A DNA stretch of 64,000 nt from Nitrospirales bacterium (GCA_029261295.1 JAJDBP010000012.1:62001-126000), one strand, 5' to 3'. Positions 1 through 8,341 are shown, counted from the stretch's first letter. Notes: generated by a model from the sequence alone, not told the origin. Numbers and translations are program-made.

Positions 1-1486
1 AAAGCCCAAAAGTGAGACGCCTCAAATTCTATTGGGGGAATTTTATACCTTCCTCGGAGGCGGAGAAAAGGCATTAGAACATTTCCAGAAAGCCGAGGCC
101 CTGAATTCTACTTCAATACCCGCCCGCAATGCCCTGATCAATTTTTATTTGGATAATCGAAAATGGGATGATGCGGAAAAGATAATTTCTGTGGCCAATC
201 AAAAAACCCCCAAAGATTCATTCGTTCGAGTTTTTCAGGGGCGGTTGCTTCTGGGAAAAGGAAAAGCTGACGAAGCGATTCCTCTTTTTCAAAAGGTGAT
301 CAAGGATGACCCAAATCAAGCCATGGCTCATCAATATTTGGGTGTGGCCTTTGCTACAAAAAAGGATATTGCTCAAGCGCTTCAGTCTCTCAATGATGCC
401 GTGAAGCTGGCTCCACAGGATCGAGGCATTCGTAAAGCCTTATCGTTGGTCCGCCTGGCAGAAGGCTCCTATAGTTTGGCAATTGAAGAAGCGCAAATGG
501 CTATTAGGCTTAACCCTAGAGATGTACAGGCGGTTCATTTGCTGGGTCAGGCCTACTTAAGGCAAAAGGATATTTCTAAAGCAAAAAAGGTCTATGAGGC
601 TATTGTGAAACAAATTCCACAAGACCCAGTGGCGCATTATCAATTGGGTCTCATTGATCGTCAAGATAAAAAATATGACGAGGCTATTACTCATTTTGAA
701 GAGGCACTCACAAGAAATCCAAATTTGGCTCAAGCCCTAGGGCAAATAGCCAGTATTCGAGTGAGTCGCGGTGAAGCGAAACAAGCTCGTGAGCGAGTAC
801 AAAAGCACATTGATGGAAACCCAGATAATCCCTTCTTGTATAACTTACTTGGTGGATTGTGGATGAAAGCGAATCAAGCTGACAAAGCTGAGACAGCCTT
901 TAAGAAATCCCTAGAGCTCAATGATCAATTGCAAGTCTCCTATATGAATCTTGCGGAGCTGTATCGGAGAACGAAAAGAACTGCGCAAGCGGTGAAGGAA
1001 TATGAAAAACTATTAGAAAAAAATCCTAAGGCTGCTTCTGCCCACATGATTTTAGGGATGATTGCTGAACAGCGTAAGGAAGTCGAAGCTGCTCAATTGC
1101 ATTATCGAAAAACATTAGCCATAGAGCCAAAATTTTCTCCAGCTGCTAATAATCTTGCGTGGCTCATTTCGGAGCATGGGGGCAACTTGGATGAGGCACT
1201 GACGTTTGCAGAAAATGCGAGAGTTCAGCAAAGAGATAACCCTCATATTGCTGATACACTTGGATGGATTTATTACAAAAAAAAGGCCTATTTGAAAGCG
1301 ATTTCGTTACTTGAGGAAGCGGCGGAAAAACTTCCTGAAAATCCAGAGGTCTTGTACCACCTGGGAATGACACAATTTAAAAATGGAGATCGCTTGAAAG
1401 GGAAAAAAACGTTGGAGGCCGCCTTTCAGTTAAGTCCATCATTTCCTGGGGCAGAAGACGCTCGGGCCACACTGGAAATGTTATAG
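1..1486 (+). CDS. TPR-repeat protein, 5' end outside the window
   Basis: The reading frame is open from base 2 and no stop occurs before the window edge, so the TTG at 32 is probably internal and the gene is truncated by the window. About 13 tetratricopeptide repeats can be followed through the whole visible protein; they recur every 34 residues with the usual small/aromatic pattern (for example LGVAFATKKDIAQAL, LAWLISEHGGNLDEAL, LGWIYYKKKAYLKAI). Such arrays are protein-protein interaction scaffolds. Long TPR proteins of this shape are common in exosortase/PEP-CTERM exopolysaccharide loci, but nothing visible here proves that link. No signal peptide can be judged because the N-terminus is missing. 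Confidence 0.85.
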   Translation, partial: KPKSETPQILLGEFYTFLGGGEKALEHFQKAEALNSTSIPARNALINFYLDNRKWDDAEKIISVANQKTPKDSFVRVFQGRLLLGKGKADEAIPLFQKVIKDDPNQAMAHQYLGVAFATKKDIAQALQSLNDAVKLAPQDRGIRKALSLVRLAEGSYSLAIEEAQMAIRLNPRDVQAVHLLGQAYLRQKDISKAKKVYEAIVKQIPQDPVAHYQLGLIDRQDKKYDEAITHFEEALTRNPNLAQALGQIASIRVSRGEAKQARERVQKHIDGNPDNPFLYNLLGGLWMKANQADKAETAFKKSLELNDQLQVSYMNLAELYRRTKRTAQAVKEYEKLLEKNPKAASAHMILGMIAEQRKEVEAAQLHYRKTLAIEPKFSPAANNLAWLISEHGGNLDEALTFAENARVQQRDNPHIADTLGWIYYKKKAYLKAISLLEEAAEKLPENPEVLYHLGMTQFKNGDRLKGKKTLEAAFQLSPSFPGAEDARATLEML

Positions 1487-1774
1487 CATAGGTTTGAGGG
1501 GGAGAGCCTTTTCATCTCTCTTGTGACAGCTTGATGGTGGCTGAGGTCGGGCTTGCTTTCTTCCTTTCTCGGTCTGATTCCTTTCGGCGTACAACCGTAG
1601 TTTCGTTAAGAAATTCTGATGTTCCCCTTATTTTGCCGGAATCTTTAACTCTAGACCCTGCTAGAAGAGTTCATTAGGGAATATTGCCAGGGAGTATGCA
1701 TCTCATGTAAAATACCCCGTCATCTATTTTGAGGAAAAATTGGTGGCCTTTTCACCAAGAAAGGACATATTCAT

Positions 1775-2272
1775 ATGGAACGGCGAGTGACTTCCCATAC
1801 GGAAGAAGAAGAAATGAATCAACGCCGCCGTCTTCTTACCCTTGCTCGCAAGGGGGACCAAAAATCTATTGAACTCTTGTTTGAACTCTATCAAGTCAAA
1901 GTTTTTTCCGGGGATGCCTTAAAAAAGAAAAAATTGCCTTCGTTTCCTATTCCTAAAGCTTCAAATGGTTCGGGGAAGACTGGAGGAAAGGGAGCCAAAA
2001 ATAAAGAGAAAGTCGCAAAAGTTTCAATTGTTGATGCAAAAGCTAGAAAAGTGCAGGCTGATAAAGCACAATCTACCGCTAAAGGGCCATCAAAAATAAA
2101 AGTAAAAACTGGAACGGCTAAATCTTCATCAACAAAATCTACCAAACCCATTCTTCCGAAAAAATCCGGGAAAAAGAAGGCAATCTCCCCAAAGAAAAAA
2201 TCTACCGGGAAGCTGTCAAAGTCTCCAAAACCAAGTGCTGGTAAGAAACCGCGAATTGCGAAAAAGAAATGA
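1775..2272 (+). CDS. Lys/Ser/Ala-rich basic protein, unknown function
   Basis: A 165-residue protein with an AAGGA ribosome-binding site at 1761-1765 in front of ATG 1775. The first ~45 residues look folded (acidic patch, then RRRLLTLARKGDQKSIELLF). The rest is low-complexity and very basic, rich in KK, SK and PK pairs, like histone-H1-type tails. A nucleic-acid-binding or nucleoid-associated role is an inference from composition only. The N-terminal segment could resemble the beginning of a sigma-70 region 2 helix, but it is too short to claim. It converges with clpS. Confidence 0.6.
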   Translation: MERRVTSHTEEEEMNQRRRLLTLARKGDQKSIELLFELYQVKVFSGDALKKKKLPSFPIPKASNGSGKTGGKGAKNKEKVAKVSIVDAKARKVQADKAQSTAKGPSKIKVKTGTAKSSSTKSTKPILPKKSGKKKAISPKKKSTGKLSKSPKPSAGKKPRIAKKK

Positions 2273-2284
2273 TGGGGCCTGATT

Positions 2285-2308
2285 TTGAAGTTCAGTGACG
2301 AACTTCAA
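2285..2308. terminator. Hairpin between convergent genes, possible terminator
   Basis: A 9-bp perfect stem (TTGAAGTTC / GAACTTCAA, loop AGTGAC) lies at the junction of the convergent basic-protein gene and clpS, overlapping the last clpS codons. There is no long T-tract on either side, so a terminator role is plausible but weak. Confidence 0.35.
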
Positions 2309-2612
2309 TTCGCAAACCACCTGTTGCGAGTTTTTTGCCTATATCATTTGCCTGTTTAATCGTACCTTGGAAGACGACAGCACTTCCTTGGTGATCAATC
2401 TGCCAAGCTAATTCAAAGGCTTTGGGGGGTGTCATGGCAGGAATAATTTGACAAAAGAGTGTGATGACTTCTTGGTAGGTATGGCAATCACAATTGAAGA
2501 CGATAACCTCAGCCTCAAAATCTCTACCTGTTCCGACATCGGTGGTTTCTTGCGTATCGGGAACATCAATTGTCTTTCCTGCCATTTGATTCACCATAGA
2601 ACATTGTAGCAA
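2292..2612 (-). CDS. clpS: ATP-dependent Clp protease adaptor ClpS
   Basis: 106 residues with the ClpS fold signature: VIVFNCDCHTYQEVI (the position of the family VILLNDDYTTMEFVV strand-turn), then IIPAMTPPKAFELAWQIDH, then GSAVVFQGT and the C-terminal strand GLRIEV. ClpS binds the N-domain of ClpA/ClpC and delivers N-degron substrates. The usual acidic N-degron pocket residues NDD are replaced by NCD, a modest deviation. The start may be the internal Met at residue 6 or 11, because the family normally has a short unstructured N-terminus. It stands alone, with no clpA neighbour. Confidence 0.85.
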   Translation of the reverse strand: MLQCSMVNQMAGKTIDVPDTQETTDVGTGRDFEAEVIVFNCDCHTYQEVITLFCQIIPAMTPPKAFELAWQIDHQGSAVVFQGTIKQANDIGKKLATGGLRIEVRH

Positions 2613-2761
2613 TGGAATGATTCTCTCTCAATGTATCCTGGATTTGTTAAACTCGGTGCCAGGCGGTAATTAAGCTTCGCTCAGAACTAACCGAAACAAC
2701 AACCTGAGCATCAATCGCTTGAGCAAAAAGCGCTTGCATTAATCTTTCTAAGGAGTGGAGT

Positions 2762-3778
2762 GTGGCTAAAACTGTTTTAGTAACTGGGGCGGCTGGTTTT
2801 ATTGGAAGTCATGCTGTCGAGCGGCTCGTCAAGCGAGGCGATCGAGTTATTGGGTTGGATAACTTGAATGATTATTATGATCCCTCTCGAAAAGAGGCGA
2901 ATCTTCGTGAAGTGTCAAGCAAGGCATCGGCGCAGAAATGGCCTGGTGCGTTCGAGTTTTTAAAAGGAGATATTCGAGATAGGCAATTAGTTGCAGATCT
3001 TTTTTCTGACCATCACATTGATGCCATTATACATCTGGCTGCGATGGCAGGAGTGCGTATTTCCATTGATGACCCGGGTTTGTATTACGATGTTAATGTC
3101 ATGGGGACCCTGGCCTTACTCGATGCGGCAGTTGGGCGTCTCGGCACCAAACGCACAGAAAAGTTGCCTACCTTTATTTTTGCTTCGACATCCTCGGTCT
3201 ATGGAAATACCCAAACAGTCCCATTTGTTCCAGAGGATACATGTGATCGACCATTGGCCCCCTACGCTGCCAGTAAGCGAGCGAGCGAAATGCTAGGCCA
3301 TACCTATCATCATCTTTATGGTTTGGACTGTACCGTTTTTCGTTTTTTTACCGTCTATGGCCCCCGTGGTCGACCAGATATGATGGCGTATAAAGTGTTA
3401 GATAATATATTTACGGGATGTGATGTCCCGCTTTATAACAATGGCAATATGTATCGTGATTGGACGTATGTTGAGGATATTGTGAGTGGATTGGTTTCTG
3501 CTGTCGATCACCCCTTGGGCTATGAAATTTTGAACTTGGGCCGTGGGGAACCTGTTCTCTTGACCGATTTCGTCACGGGTATTGAACAATTGGCGGGACG
3601 TTCTGCAAAATTAACGTCTACCCCCATGATGGATGCCGATATTGCCTATACCTTTGCGGATATTTCAAAAACACGATCACTCCTTCAGTATGAGCCACAG
3701 ACCTCTGTCCCTGAAGGAGTTGCCAAATTTTGGGAATGGTATCAGCAGGTTGTGCTTCCCTCTTCTTTGACCAGCTAA
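2762..3778 (+). CDS. NAD-dependent sugar-nucleotide epimerase (UDP-glucuronate 4-epimerase type)
   Basis: A 338-residue extended short-chain dehydrogenase. It starts at GTG 2762 behind an AAGGAG site. The Rossmann NAD motif TGAAGFIGSH is at residues 8-17, and LAAMAGVR follows strand 4. The catalytic triad is in STSSVYGN and the YxxxK of PYAASK. The C-terminal motif FFTVYGPRGRPDMM is characteristic of UDP-glucuronate/UDP-galacturonate 4-epimerases. It probably supplies an activated sugar for surface polysaccharide or LPS. The exact substrate cannot be read from sequence. Single gene, no glycosyltransferase neighbours. Confidence 0.88.
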   Translation: MAKTVLVTGAAGFIGSHAVERLVKRGDRVIGLDNLNDYYDPSRKEANLREVSSKASAQKWPGAFEFLKGDIRDRQLVADLFSDHHIDAIIHLAAMAGVRISIDDPGLYYDVNVMGTLALLDAAVGRLGTKRTEKLPTFIFASTSSVYGNTQTVPFVPEDTCDRPLAPYAASKRASEMLGHTYHHLYGLDCTVFRFFTVYGPRGRPDMMAYKVLDNIFTGCDVPLYNNGNMYRDWTYVEDIVSGLVSAVDHPLGYEILNLGRGEPVLLTDFVTGIEQLAGRSAKLTSTPMMDADIAYTFADISKTRSLLQYEPQTSVPEGVAKFWEWYQQVVLPSSLTS

Positions 3779-4103
3779 CCACCATGTCATTCGGTCAGTC
3801 ATTGTCTCTGGAGTATCATCTTCACGACTTCCCCCGCCTTTCGTAGATTCTCTCCGTCGCTTCATCTGAGTTTACCAAGTGTAGGTTCTTTGTTCTTTCA
3901 GGATATCTGTGTGTTTTTTGTGATTTTGTAGTCTGTCCTTAAGTTCTTGTTGAATCGACCGACAAGTACTATGAGGGAGTCCTTTTTAAGGCAGACAAAC
4001 AAAAAATTGGCTGAGATTCCCTAAGAGAATAGGTCAACAGAATTGCGAAATGAAGATTATCAGAAACCCATAAAGCCGCCCATCATTATACCAGGAGGAC
4101 GTT
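3779..4103. other. Intergenic region, nothing recognised
   Basis: 325 bases between the epimerase and the Pal-like lipoprotein. I see no credible ORF, RNA gene or strong hairpin. An AGGAGG ribosome-binding site for the downstream gene sits at its right end. Confidence 0.5.
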
Positions 4104-5195
4104 ATGTGCTTGAGTCAAAACAACAATAAAGTTTTTATGGCCATTGTGTTGGGGATATTTTTGGCTTCAGGGTGTAGTGGACATTCGGTCAAATATGGAG
4201 CCAATTCAGAAGGCGAAGGTTATGCCACAGAAGAAGAGATGACGACTTCGGTAGATAGTATGTCGAATGGCACTCCACGTTATGCTGCAGATGGCTCCTT
4301 AATTGACGGTGGAGTGGTTGATGGTACCGATCCTTCTCTGAGCTCTGATCAAGGAAAATTGAGCACTAAGGCCGATATGGAATCAGACATGGCTCTAATG
4401 GATGGCACTTCATCAGTGCCTGGAGGTGGAGCCAATTACGGACAACAGTATGACGGGGTAGATGGAAGTGGGCCTAACCATGGAGGCGTCACCGGGTTTG
4501 GTAATGGGACAGCCAATGCGACCAATCCTGATCCGGAAACATGGGCCAATGCCTATCTCCAAGATAAACGAAGCAATCCGGAATTTTATGGGAATCCTTC
4601 AAACTTGGGAACATCCAGTAGCGAGGGCAATGGGACTTCCATGAATAATGGAGGCTCTGGGTCAGCGATGGAGGCAGATCCCGAAAAATGGGCGAGAGCG
4701 TATGTCGAGGAAAATGGTGGGCCTAACCCTGAATACGTGAATCCCGATATGGGAATTGCCCTGGCCAATGAGAATACGAACTCCCCCTCAATGGGTATTC
4801 GAGATTCAACCGAAGAATACCTCAATATGAGTAAGACAAGCCGCGGGGTAGATGGGCATGTGCAGGATATCTATTTTGAATTTGATAGCTGGAGCATTTC
4901 TGTAGAAGGTGCGAAGCTGTTGGAAGAAGATGCTAAGTGGTTACATGCGAATCCTGGTAAAGCGTTGACGATAGAAGGACATTGTGACCAACGAGGGACG
5001 CAGGATTATAATCTCGTGCTCGGGAAAAAACGAGCAGAAGCCGCCAGAGAATATTTGGTGAATCTGGGAGTGCAGTCCCATCGACTCAAGATTGTGTCCT
5101 ACGGGAAAGAACGTCCTTTTTGTCAAAATAATAATGAAAATTGTTTTAAAGAAAATCGGCGGAACCATATGGTTATTCGGATGAACCAATCATAA
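4104..5195 (+). CDS. Pal/OmpA-family peptidoglycan-associated lipoprotein with long linker
   Basis: 363 residues. A lipoprotein signal peptide ends in the lipobox LASGC with Cys24. The C-terminal ~110 residues are an OmpA-like peptidoglycan-binding domain (IYFEFDSWSI, IEGHCDQRGTQDYNLVLGKKRA, RRNHMVIR). This would anchor the outer membrane to peptidoglycan. The ~220-residue Gly/Asn/Asp-rich linker is far longer than in a standard Pal (~170 aa in total) and contains two related units, DPETWANAYLQ and DPEKWARAYVE, each followed by NPE(F/Y). No tolB/tolA/ybgF genes adjoin it, so it may be a specialised paralogue and not the Tol-Pal protein itself. An AGGAGG site precedes ATG 4104. Confidence 0.85.
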   Translation: MCLSQNNNKVFMAIVLGIFLASGCSGHSVKYGANSEGEGYATEEEMTTSVDSMSNGTPRYAADGSLIDGGVVDGTDPSLSSDQGKLSTKADMESDMALMDGTSSVPGGGANYGQQYDGVDGSGPNHGGVTGFGNGTANATNPDPETWANAYLQDKRSNPEFYGNPSNLGTSSSEGNGTSMNNGGSGSAMEADPEKWARAYVEENGGPNPEYVNPDMGIALANENTNSPSMGIRDSTEEYLNMSKTSRGVDGHVQDIYFEFDSWSISVEGAKLLEEDAKWLHANPGKALTIEGHCDQRGTQDYNLVLGKKRAEAAREYLVNLGVQSHRLKIVSYGKERPFCQNNNENCFKENRRNHMVIRMNQS

Positions 5196-5208
5196 ACGCC
5201 GCCTCACC

Positions 5209-5228
5209 CTCAGTGGAATTCCACTGAG
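5209..5228. repeat. Perfect 20-bp palindrome downstream of the Pal-like gene
   Basis: CTCAGTGGAATTCCACTGAG is a perfect inverted repeat 13 bases after the stop codon, just in front of the intrinsic terminator. It may be part of a compound terminator or a protein-binding site. Confidence 0.6.
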
Positions 5229-5242
5229 AGTTTGGGAGAGAC

Positions 5243-5280
5243 AAGGAGGACGCGAATTTTCGTGTCCTCCTTTTTTTTTG
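5243..5280 (+). terminator. Rho-independent terminator of the Pal-like gene
   Basis: A 12-bp stem (AAGGAGGACGCG / CGTGTCCTCCTT, one mismatch) with an AATTTT loop runs into an uninterrupted T-tract ending at 5279. This is a classical intrinsic terminator. Confidence 0.9.
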
Positions 5281-5416
5281 AAATTGATGATTTATCGGTG
5301 AGAGAAATTCGAAACGAGGACCTGCTGATAGATCCAGCCAAGACTTTCAAAAGTATGCCACAAATCTTGCACCGATTTAGAGAGAGTGGTACAGTCAGCG
5401 CACTTACCTGAACCTT

Positions 5417-5505
5417 GCCGGAGTGGCGGAACAGGCAGACGCAAGGGACTTAAAATCCCTCGGGCTTAACGGCCCGTGCCGGTTCAAGTCCGGCCTCCGG
5501 CACCA
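5417..5505 (+). tRNA. tRNA-Leu (anticodon UAA)
   Basis: A complete class II tRNA. The acceptor stem is GCCGGAG / CTCCGGC. The anticodon stem-loop is AGGGA-CTTAAAA-TCCCT with anticodon TAA. It has a long variable arm (CGGGCTTAACGGCCCG), a T-loop with GGTTCAAGTCC, and an encoded 3' CCA. Its 3' 62 bases (from the anticodon stem to CCA) are the left attachment site of the adjacent integrated element. The gene remains intact after integration. Confidence 0.97.
5444..5505 (+). repeat. attL: 62-bp direct repeat in the tRNA-Leu 3' half
   Basis: This segment runs from AGGGACTTAAAATCCCT through the encoded CCA. It is identical to 18102-18163, and the flanks diverge immediately on both sides (A/T before, A/T after). 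It is the expected footprint of a tyrosine-recombinase crossover within a tRNA gene. Confidence 0.95.
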
Positions 5506-5534
5506 ATCAATTCAACATGTTATGAATTTCAAGG

Positions 5535-6641
5535 TCACAAGGAATTTACGTTTTTCTTTGTAGGGTTTCCTACGTTAGTCACACTTTTAGTCACACCTTC
5601 TACCTGAAAATTCCCTTTTACCTCTCTCACAACTAGTGATCCTCGATTGATGGCTGAGGCCATATGGTCTTGCACGAGATGCAGGTAGCGCATCGTGGTT
5701 TGAATGGAACGATGCCCAAGAATTTTGCTCACGCTGACCAAATCCACGCCAGCGAGTAATCGACGGGAGGCTCCCGTATGTCGGAGGGTGTGCCAGGTCG
5801 CATTCAAGATCCCGGCTTGCCGTAAGATGCCATCAAAGTGTTCTCCTGCCGAATAGGGATTCTTATGTTTCATGGCATTGGAGGAGTGAGGAAAGACCCA
5901 TGGGCTTTCCAGGGCAGAGTCGAACGAGCGCAGAAGGGTCAGAGCTTGATCACTGATTGGGACGCGCCGGGTTTGATTACTTTTGCTCAACGGAATGGTC
6001 AACGTCTTAGTTTCAAAGTTGACGTTTTCCCATCGTAAGAGAAATTGTTCGCTGGCTCGCAAGCAGGTTTCAATGGCGAAGTGAACTTCTTGCCATGCCT
6101 TCGGGGTCATGAGTTGGTGAATGGTTAAAAACTCATCCTCGCTATAGAATCGATCCTGTTGGGCTTCTGGAAAGAATTTGATCCCTTTCATGGGATGACG
6201 GAGCAGCTTTCCATCATTTACCGCCAAGGTCAGCATGCGACGTAAGGCAGAGAGGTACCGGTTAATGGTGGCCGGTTTCCATTCACCAGCGGCTACCATT
6301 TTGGCTTGATGCCGGCGAATATCTTCATTGGATATTTCAGAAAGCAATCGATCACCCAATATAGTTGCCCAATATTTTGAACGTTGCTCTTCGTGCTGTT
6401 TGTCCCGATTCGTAGTGCCATCCAAGCAGCGATCAATCCAGGTTTTTAAGGTAATGGGTCGGACCCGCTCAGGCTGATAGCGTCCTTCGAGAATTTCAGC
6501 ACGGAGCCGCGTATAGAGGGCTTTCCCTTGTGCCTTACCAGTCACGCGAATAAGGCGTTCCTTTCCATGGTGCTTAATGCGAACATACCACTTACCGGAC
6601 TCTTTTGGTCGTTCTAGAAGGCCCTGGTTTTTTCCTGGCAT
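5535..6641 (-). CDS. Tyrosine recombinase / phage-type integrase
   Basis: 368 residues. An N-terminal arm-binding region is followed by a SAM-like core-binding domain (about 60-155) and a catalytic domain (about 165-330). The catalytic residues can be read as R195 (CLRASE), K220 (LSKSNQTRR), H284 and R287 (HTLRH), H310 (LGHRS) and nucleophile Y319 (MRYLHL). It integrates and excises the surrounding element at tRNA-Leu and is transcribed toward attL. Its 5' end overlaps the zinc-finger gene by 50 bases, so the two are probably co-transcribed. CLR replaces the usual GLR next to the first Arg. The core is otherwise complete. Confidence 0.95.
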   Translation of the reverse strand: MPGKNQGLLERPKESGKWYVRIKHHGKERLIRVTGKAQGKALYTRLRAEILEGRYQPERVRPITLKTWIDRCLDGTTNRDKQHEEQRSKYWATILGDRLLSEISNEDIRRHQAKMVAAGEWKPATINRYLSALRRMLTLAVNDGKLLRHPMKGIKFFPEAQQDRFYSEDEFLTIHQLMTPKAWQEVHFAIETCLRASEQFLLRWENVNFETKTLTIPLSKSNQTRRVPISDQALTLLRSFDSALESPWVFPHSSNAMKHKNPYSAGEHFDGILRQAGILNATWHTLRHTGASRRLLAGVDLVSVSKILGHRSIQTTMRYLHLVQDHMASAINRGSLVVREVKGNFQVEGVTKSVTNVGNPTKKNVNSL

Positions 6642-7350
6642 GTGCTTCCCCCTTTATTTTGGTAGATGCCACTTTAGGTTTGTTTTTCGAGCCCTTAGGT
6701 CGGCCGCGCTTTTCGATTCGGTCTGGAGGGGTCTTGCGATGGCGACGAGCCATTTCACGATTGGTGCAGCGTCTCGTGTGGAAAAATTTGTTAGTACGTT
6801 TGGCAAGGAACCATTTTTGGCACGTTACAGCAGAACATTGACGGAGTTTTGAAGAAAATTTTGCAGCAAGGAGATGGAGCAGAGTCAGGAAAAGCTCATA
6901 TGGCGATGGAACGGTGATTTGTACTAAAGCTTTTTGCGGACCAAAGGATAACTTCAAATTACCGCCGTAAGACGGAGGTTGCAGCATAGGTTCTATGCTC
7001 AGAGTTGAAGATGTTCTTGATGCCTCTAGGGTTTCAAAAAATGACTTAACATATTCTTGATAGAGCCTGACTTTTGACTTGGTTACAAGGTCTATAGGAA
7101 TCCGTAACTCTTTGTTTGATGCTCTAAATTCTATCGTCCCGGAATCAAATGATATTCCAAGCCCACCATAAACAAAGATGGCTACTTCCTCCTGTAAATA
7201 TTTCCAATCTCGCTCTCTTAGAGAATCTAATGCCGTATCTTGCCAGAAATCGAGAACCCAATTAAGAGGTCTTTCAGGGTTCCCGGCCACTCGGTTTAGT
7301 GCCCTGGCAATATTGGGTGGTGCTCCCTTCTTTTTAACGATCATATTCAT
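6592..7350 (-). CDS. CGNR-like zinc-finger protein with AT-hook tail
   Basis: 252 residues of unknown function. The N-terminal ~165 residues have no motif I recognise. A treble-clef-like cluster follows: C172-x4-C177, aromatic residues, then C195 in RRCTNREMARRHR. This resembles CGNR-type zinc fingers, but with CTNR instead of CGNR and only three evident cysteines (H191 could be the fourth ligand). The tail is very basic and contains RGRPKGSKNK, an AT-hook motif. It is probably a DNA-binding regulator of the element or a recombination accessory factor. It overlaps the integrase start by 50 bases and is transcribed divergently from the excisionase-like gene. Confidence 0.75.
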   Translation of the reverse strand: MNMIVKKKGAPPNIARALNRVAGNPERPLNWVLDFWQDTALDSLRERDWKYLQEEVAIFVYGGLGISFDSGTIEFRASNKELRIPIDLVTKSKVRLYQEYVKSFFETLEASRTSSTLSIEPMLQPPSYGGNLKLSFGPQKALVQITVPSPYELFLTLLHLLAAKFSSKLRQCSAVTCQKWFLAKRTNKFFHTRRCTNREMARRHRKTPPDRIEKRGRPKGSKNKPKVASTKIKGEAHARKKPGPSRTTKRVR

Positions 7351-7409
7351 ATATTCATCATCTGTTTGTTTGGTAATTTTACGAAATCACCAATTAATAA
7401 ATAATATGA

Positions 7410-7438
7410 TTGATTATGTAACTAATTAGCATTATAAG
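7410..7438 (+). promoter_or_regulatory. Sigma-70-type promoter for the excisionase-like gene
   Basis: A TTGATT -35 box (7410-7415) is separated by exactly 17 bases from a TATAAG -10 box (7433-7438), about 50 bases upstream of ATG 7487. It lies in the AT-rich divergent region 7351-7486 between the integrase operon and the rightward genes, the expected place for a lysogeny-like control switch. Confidence 0.55.
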
Positions 7439-7486
7439 GTAGCCATGAGTGATCAATCAATACAGGGAACAAATTAGGAGGATTAC

Positions 7487-7675
7487 ATGACTGGAAGAAA
7501 TTTACGAATTCAAGAGTTTTGTGAACGCGTCGGGTATAAAGTTTCGACGGTTAGGAAGAAAATATTTTTAAAGGAGATTGATAGCATTAAAGTTGGTCGA
7601 ATCATTCTTATTCCAGAGGCTGAGGTGGCTCGACTACTGAAAGATTTTCGGCCACGGGTTGGGGCGAACTCATAA
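7487..7675 (+). CDS. Excisionase-like / MerR-type HTH small protein
   Basis: 62 residues with a strong AGGAGG site (7476-7481). The sequence reads as a winged helix-turn-helix of the excisionase/HTH_17 type: LRIQEFCERVGYKVSTVRKKI (HTH), then a wing VGRIILIPEAEVARLL. Proteins of this size next to tyrosine integrases act as recombination directionality factors or as transcription regulators. Which of the two applies cannot be decided from sequence. Confidence 0.7.
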   Translation: MTGRNLRIQEFCERVGYKVSTVRKKIFLKEIDSIKVGRIILIPEAEVARLLKDFRPRVGANS

Positions 7676-7701
7676 TGATTGAAGGGCTCTTGGTTTAAGT
7701 T

Positions 7702-8145
7702 GTGTCCGTTAAGACAGAAATATCTGCTGACGATGGAGCAGACATATCTTTTCCCTCAGATTTTGAAATTCCCCCACTTCTTCCACCTGGAGATTATGAA
7801 GTGCAATTTTTGAAGGCTTCCAAAAAATGGCTGTTTAAACGGGAAGTTCTCTTTCTGTGGTTCACCATAATAAGCGTTGGGCATTGCTTTGGTAAGAAGC
7901 TGTATATGCCCTGCAACATTAAGAGAAATGTTAAATGGACACCTTCTTCTAAGTTTTTCAGAGCATGGACTGTGGCGAATGGAGGGAGGCCTATGCGCCA
8001 TGACCGTATGTCTTGCAAAGTTTTCAAGGAGACATTGCTACTTGCAAAGGTGACTACGGTCAAAAAAACTGCAAATAACACGGAACGTCCACCGGACCTT
8101 CAATATTCGGTTGTACAGGAAATATTGAAAAAGCTTCATCCCTGA
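7702..8145 (+). CDS. Mobile-element protein of unknown function
   Basis: 147 residues, starting at GTG 7702, 26 bases after the excisionase-like gene. It has the layout I associate with uncharacterised island proteins: PPGDYEVQFLKA strand, LFLWFTI strand, then a basic middle with W and F positions (KWTPSSKFFRAW) and a closing Y-S-V-V-Q-E-I-L helix. The mix of beta strands and basic residues would fit a nucleic-acid-binding OB-like fold, but this is inference. Probably in one operon with the preceding gene. Confidence 0.6.
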   Translation: MSVKTEISADDGADISFPSDFEIPPLLPPGDYEVQFLKASKKWLFKREVLFLWFTIISVGHCFGKKLYMPCNIKRNVKWTPSSKFFRAWTVANGGRPMRHDRMSCKVFKETLLLAKVTTVKKTANNTERPPDLQYSVVQEILKKLHP

Positions 8146-8166
8146 ATGGGAGCTCTAAACAATTTA

Positions 8167-8316
8167 CTATCGAATCGACTCTTCATCGGAATCCTGATCT
8201 TTAGCAACATCTGTATCGTTATCGGTATCACAGAGGGATTGAGAAACAAGCCATGAATAAAGAAGAATAGGATCTCTTTTGGCAGAGTTTGTGATCCAAT
8301 AAAAACGGAGGGTCAC
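8167..8316 (-). CDS. Possible small protein, 49 residues
   Basis: A GTG start (8316-8314) is preceded by GAGG at 4-bases spacing on the minus strand, and the frame is open for 49 codons. The first half is hydrophobic/aromatic (LRFYWITNSAKRDPILLYSW) and the second half is acidic (DTDNDTDVAKDQDSDEES). The composition looks protein-like, but there is no homology support. It lies between two rightward genes, so it could instead be untranslated. Confidence 0.35.
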   Translation of the reverse strand: MTLRFYWITNSAKRDPILLYSWLVSQSLCDTDNDTDVAKDQDSDEESIR

Positions 8317-8319
8317 AAA

Positions 8320-8341
8320 ACCTCAAGGAAATACTTGAGGG
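8320..8341. repeat. Small hairpin CCTCAAG...CTTGAGG
   Basis: CCTCAAGgaaataCTTGAGG (8321-8340) forms a 7-bp perfect stem with a 6-base loop immediately upstream of the minus-strand 49-codon ORF and upstream of a second hairpin. No T-tract follows. Confidence 0.5.
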
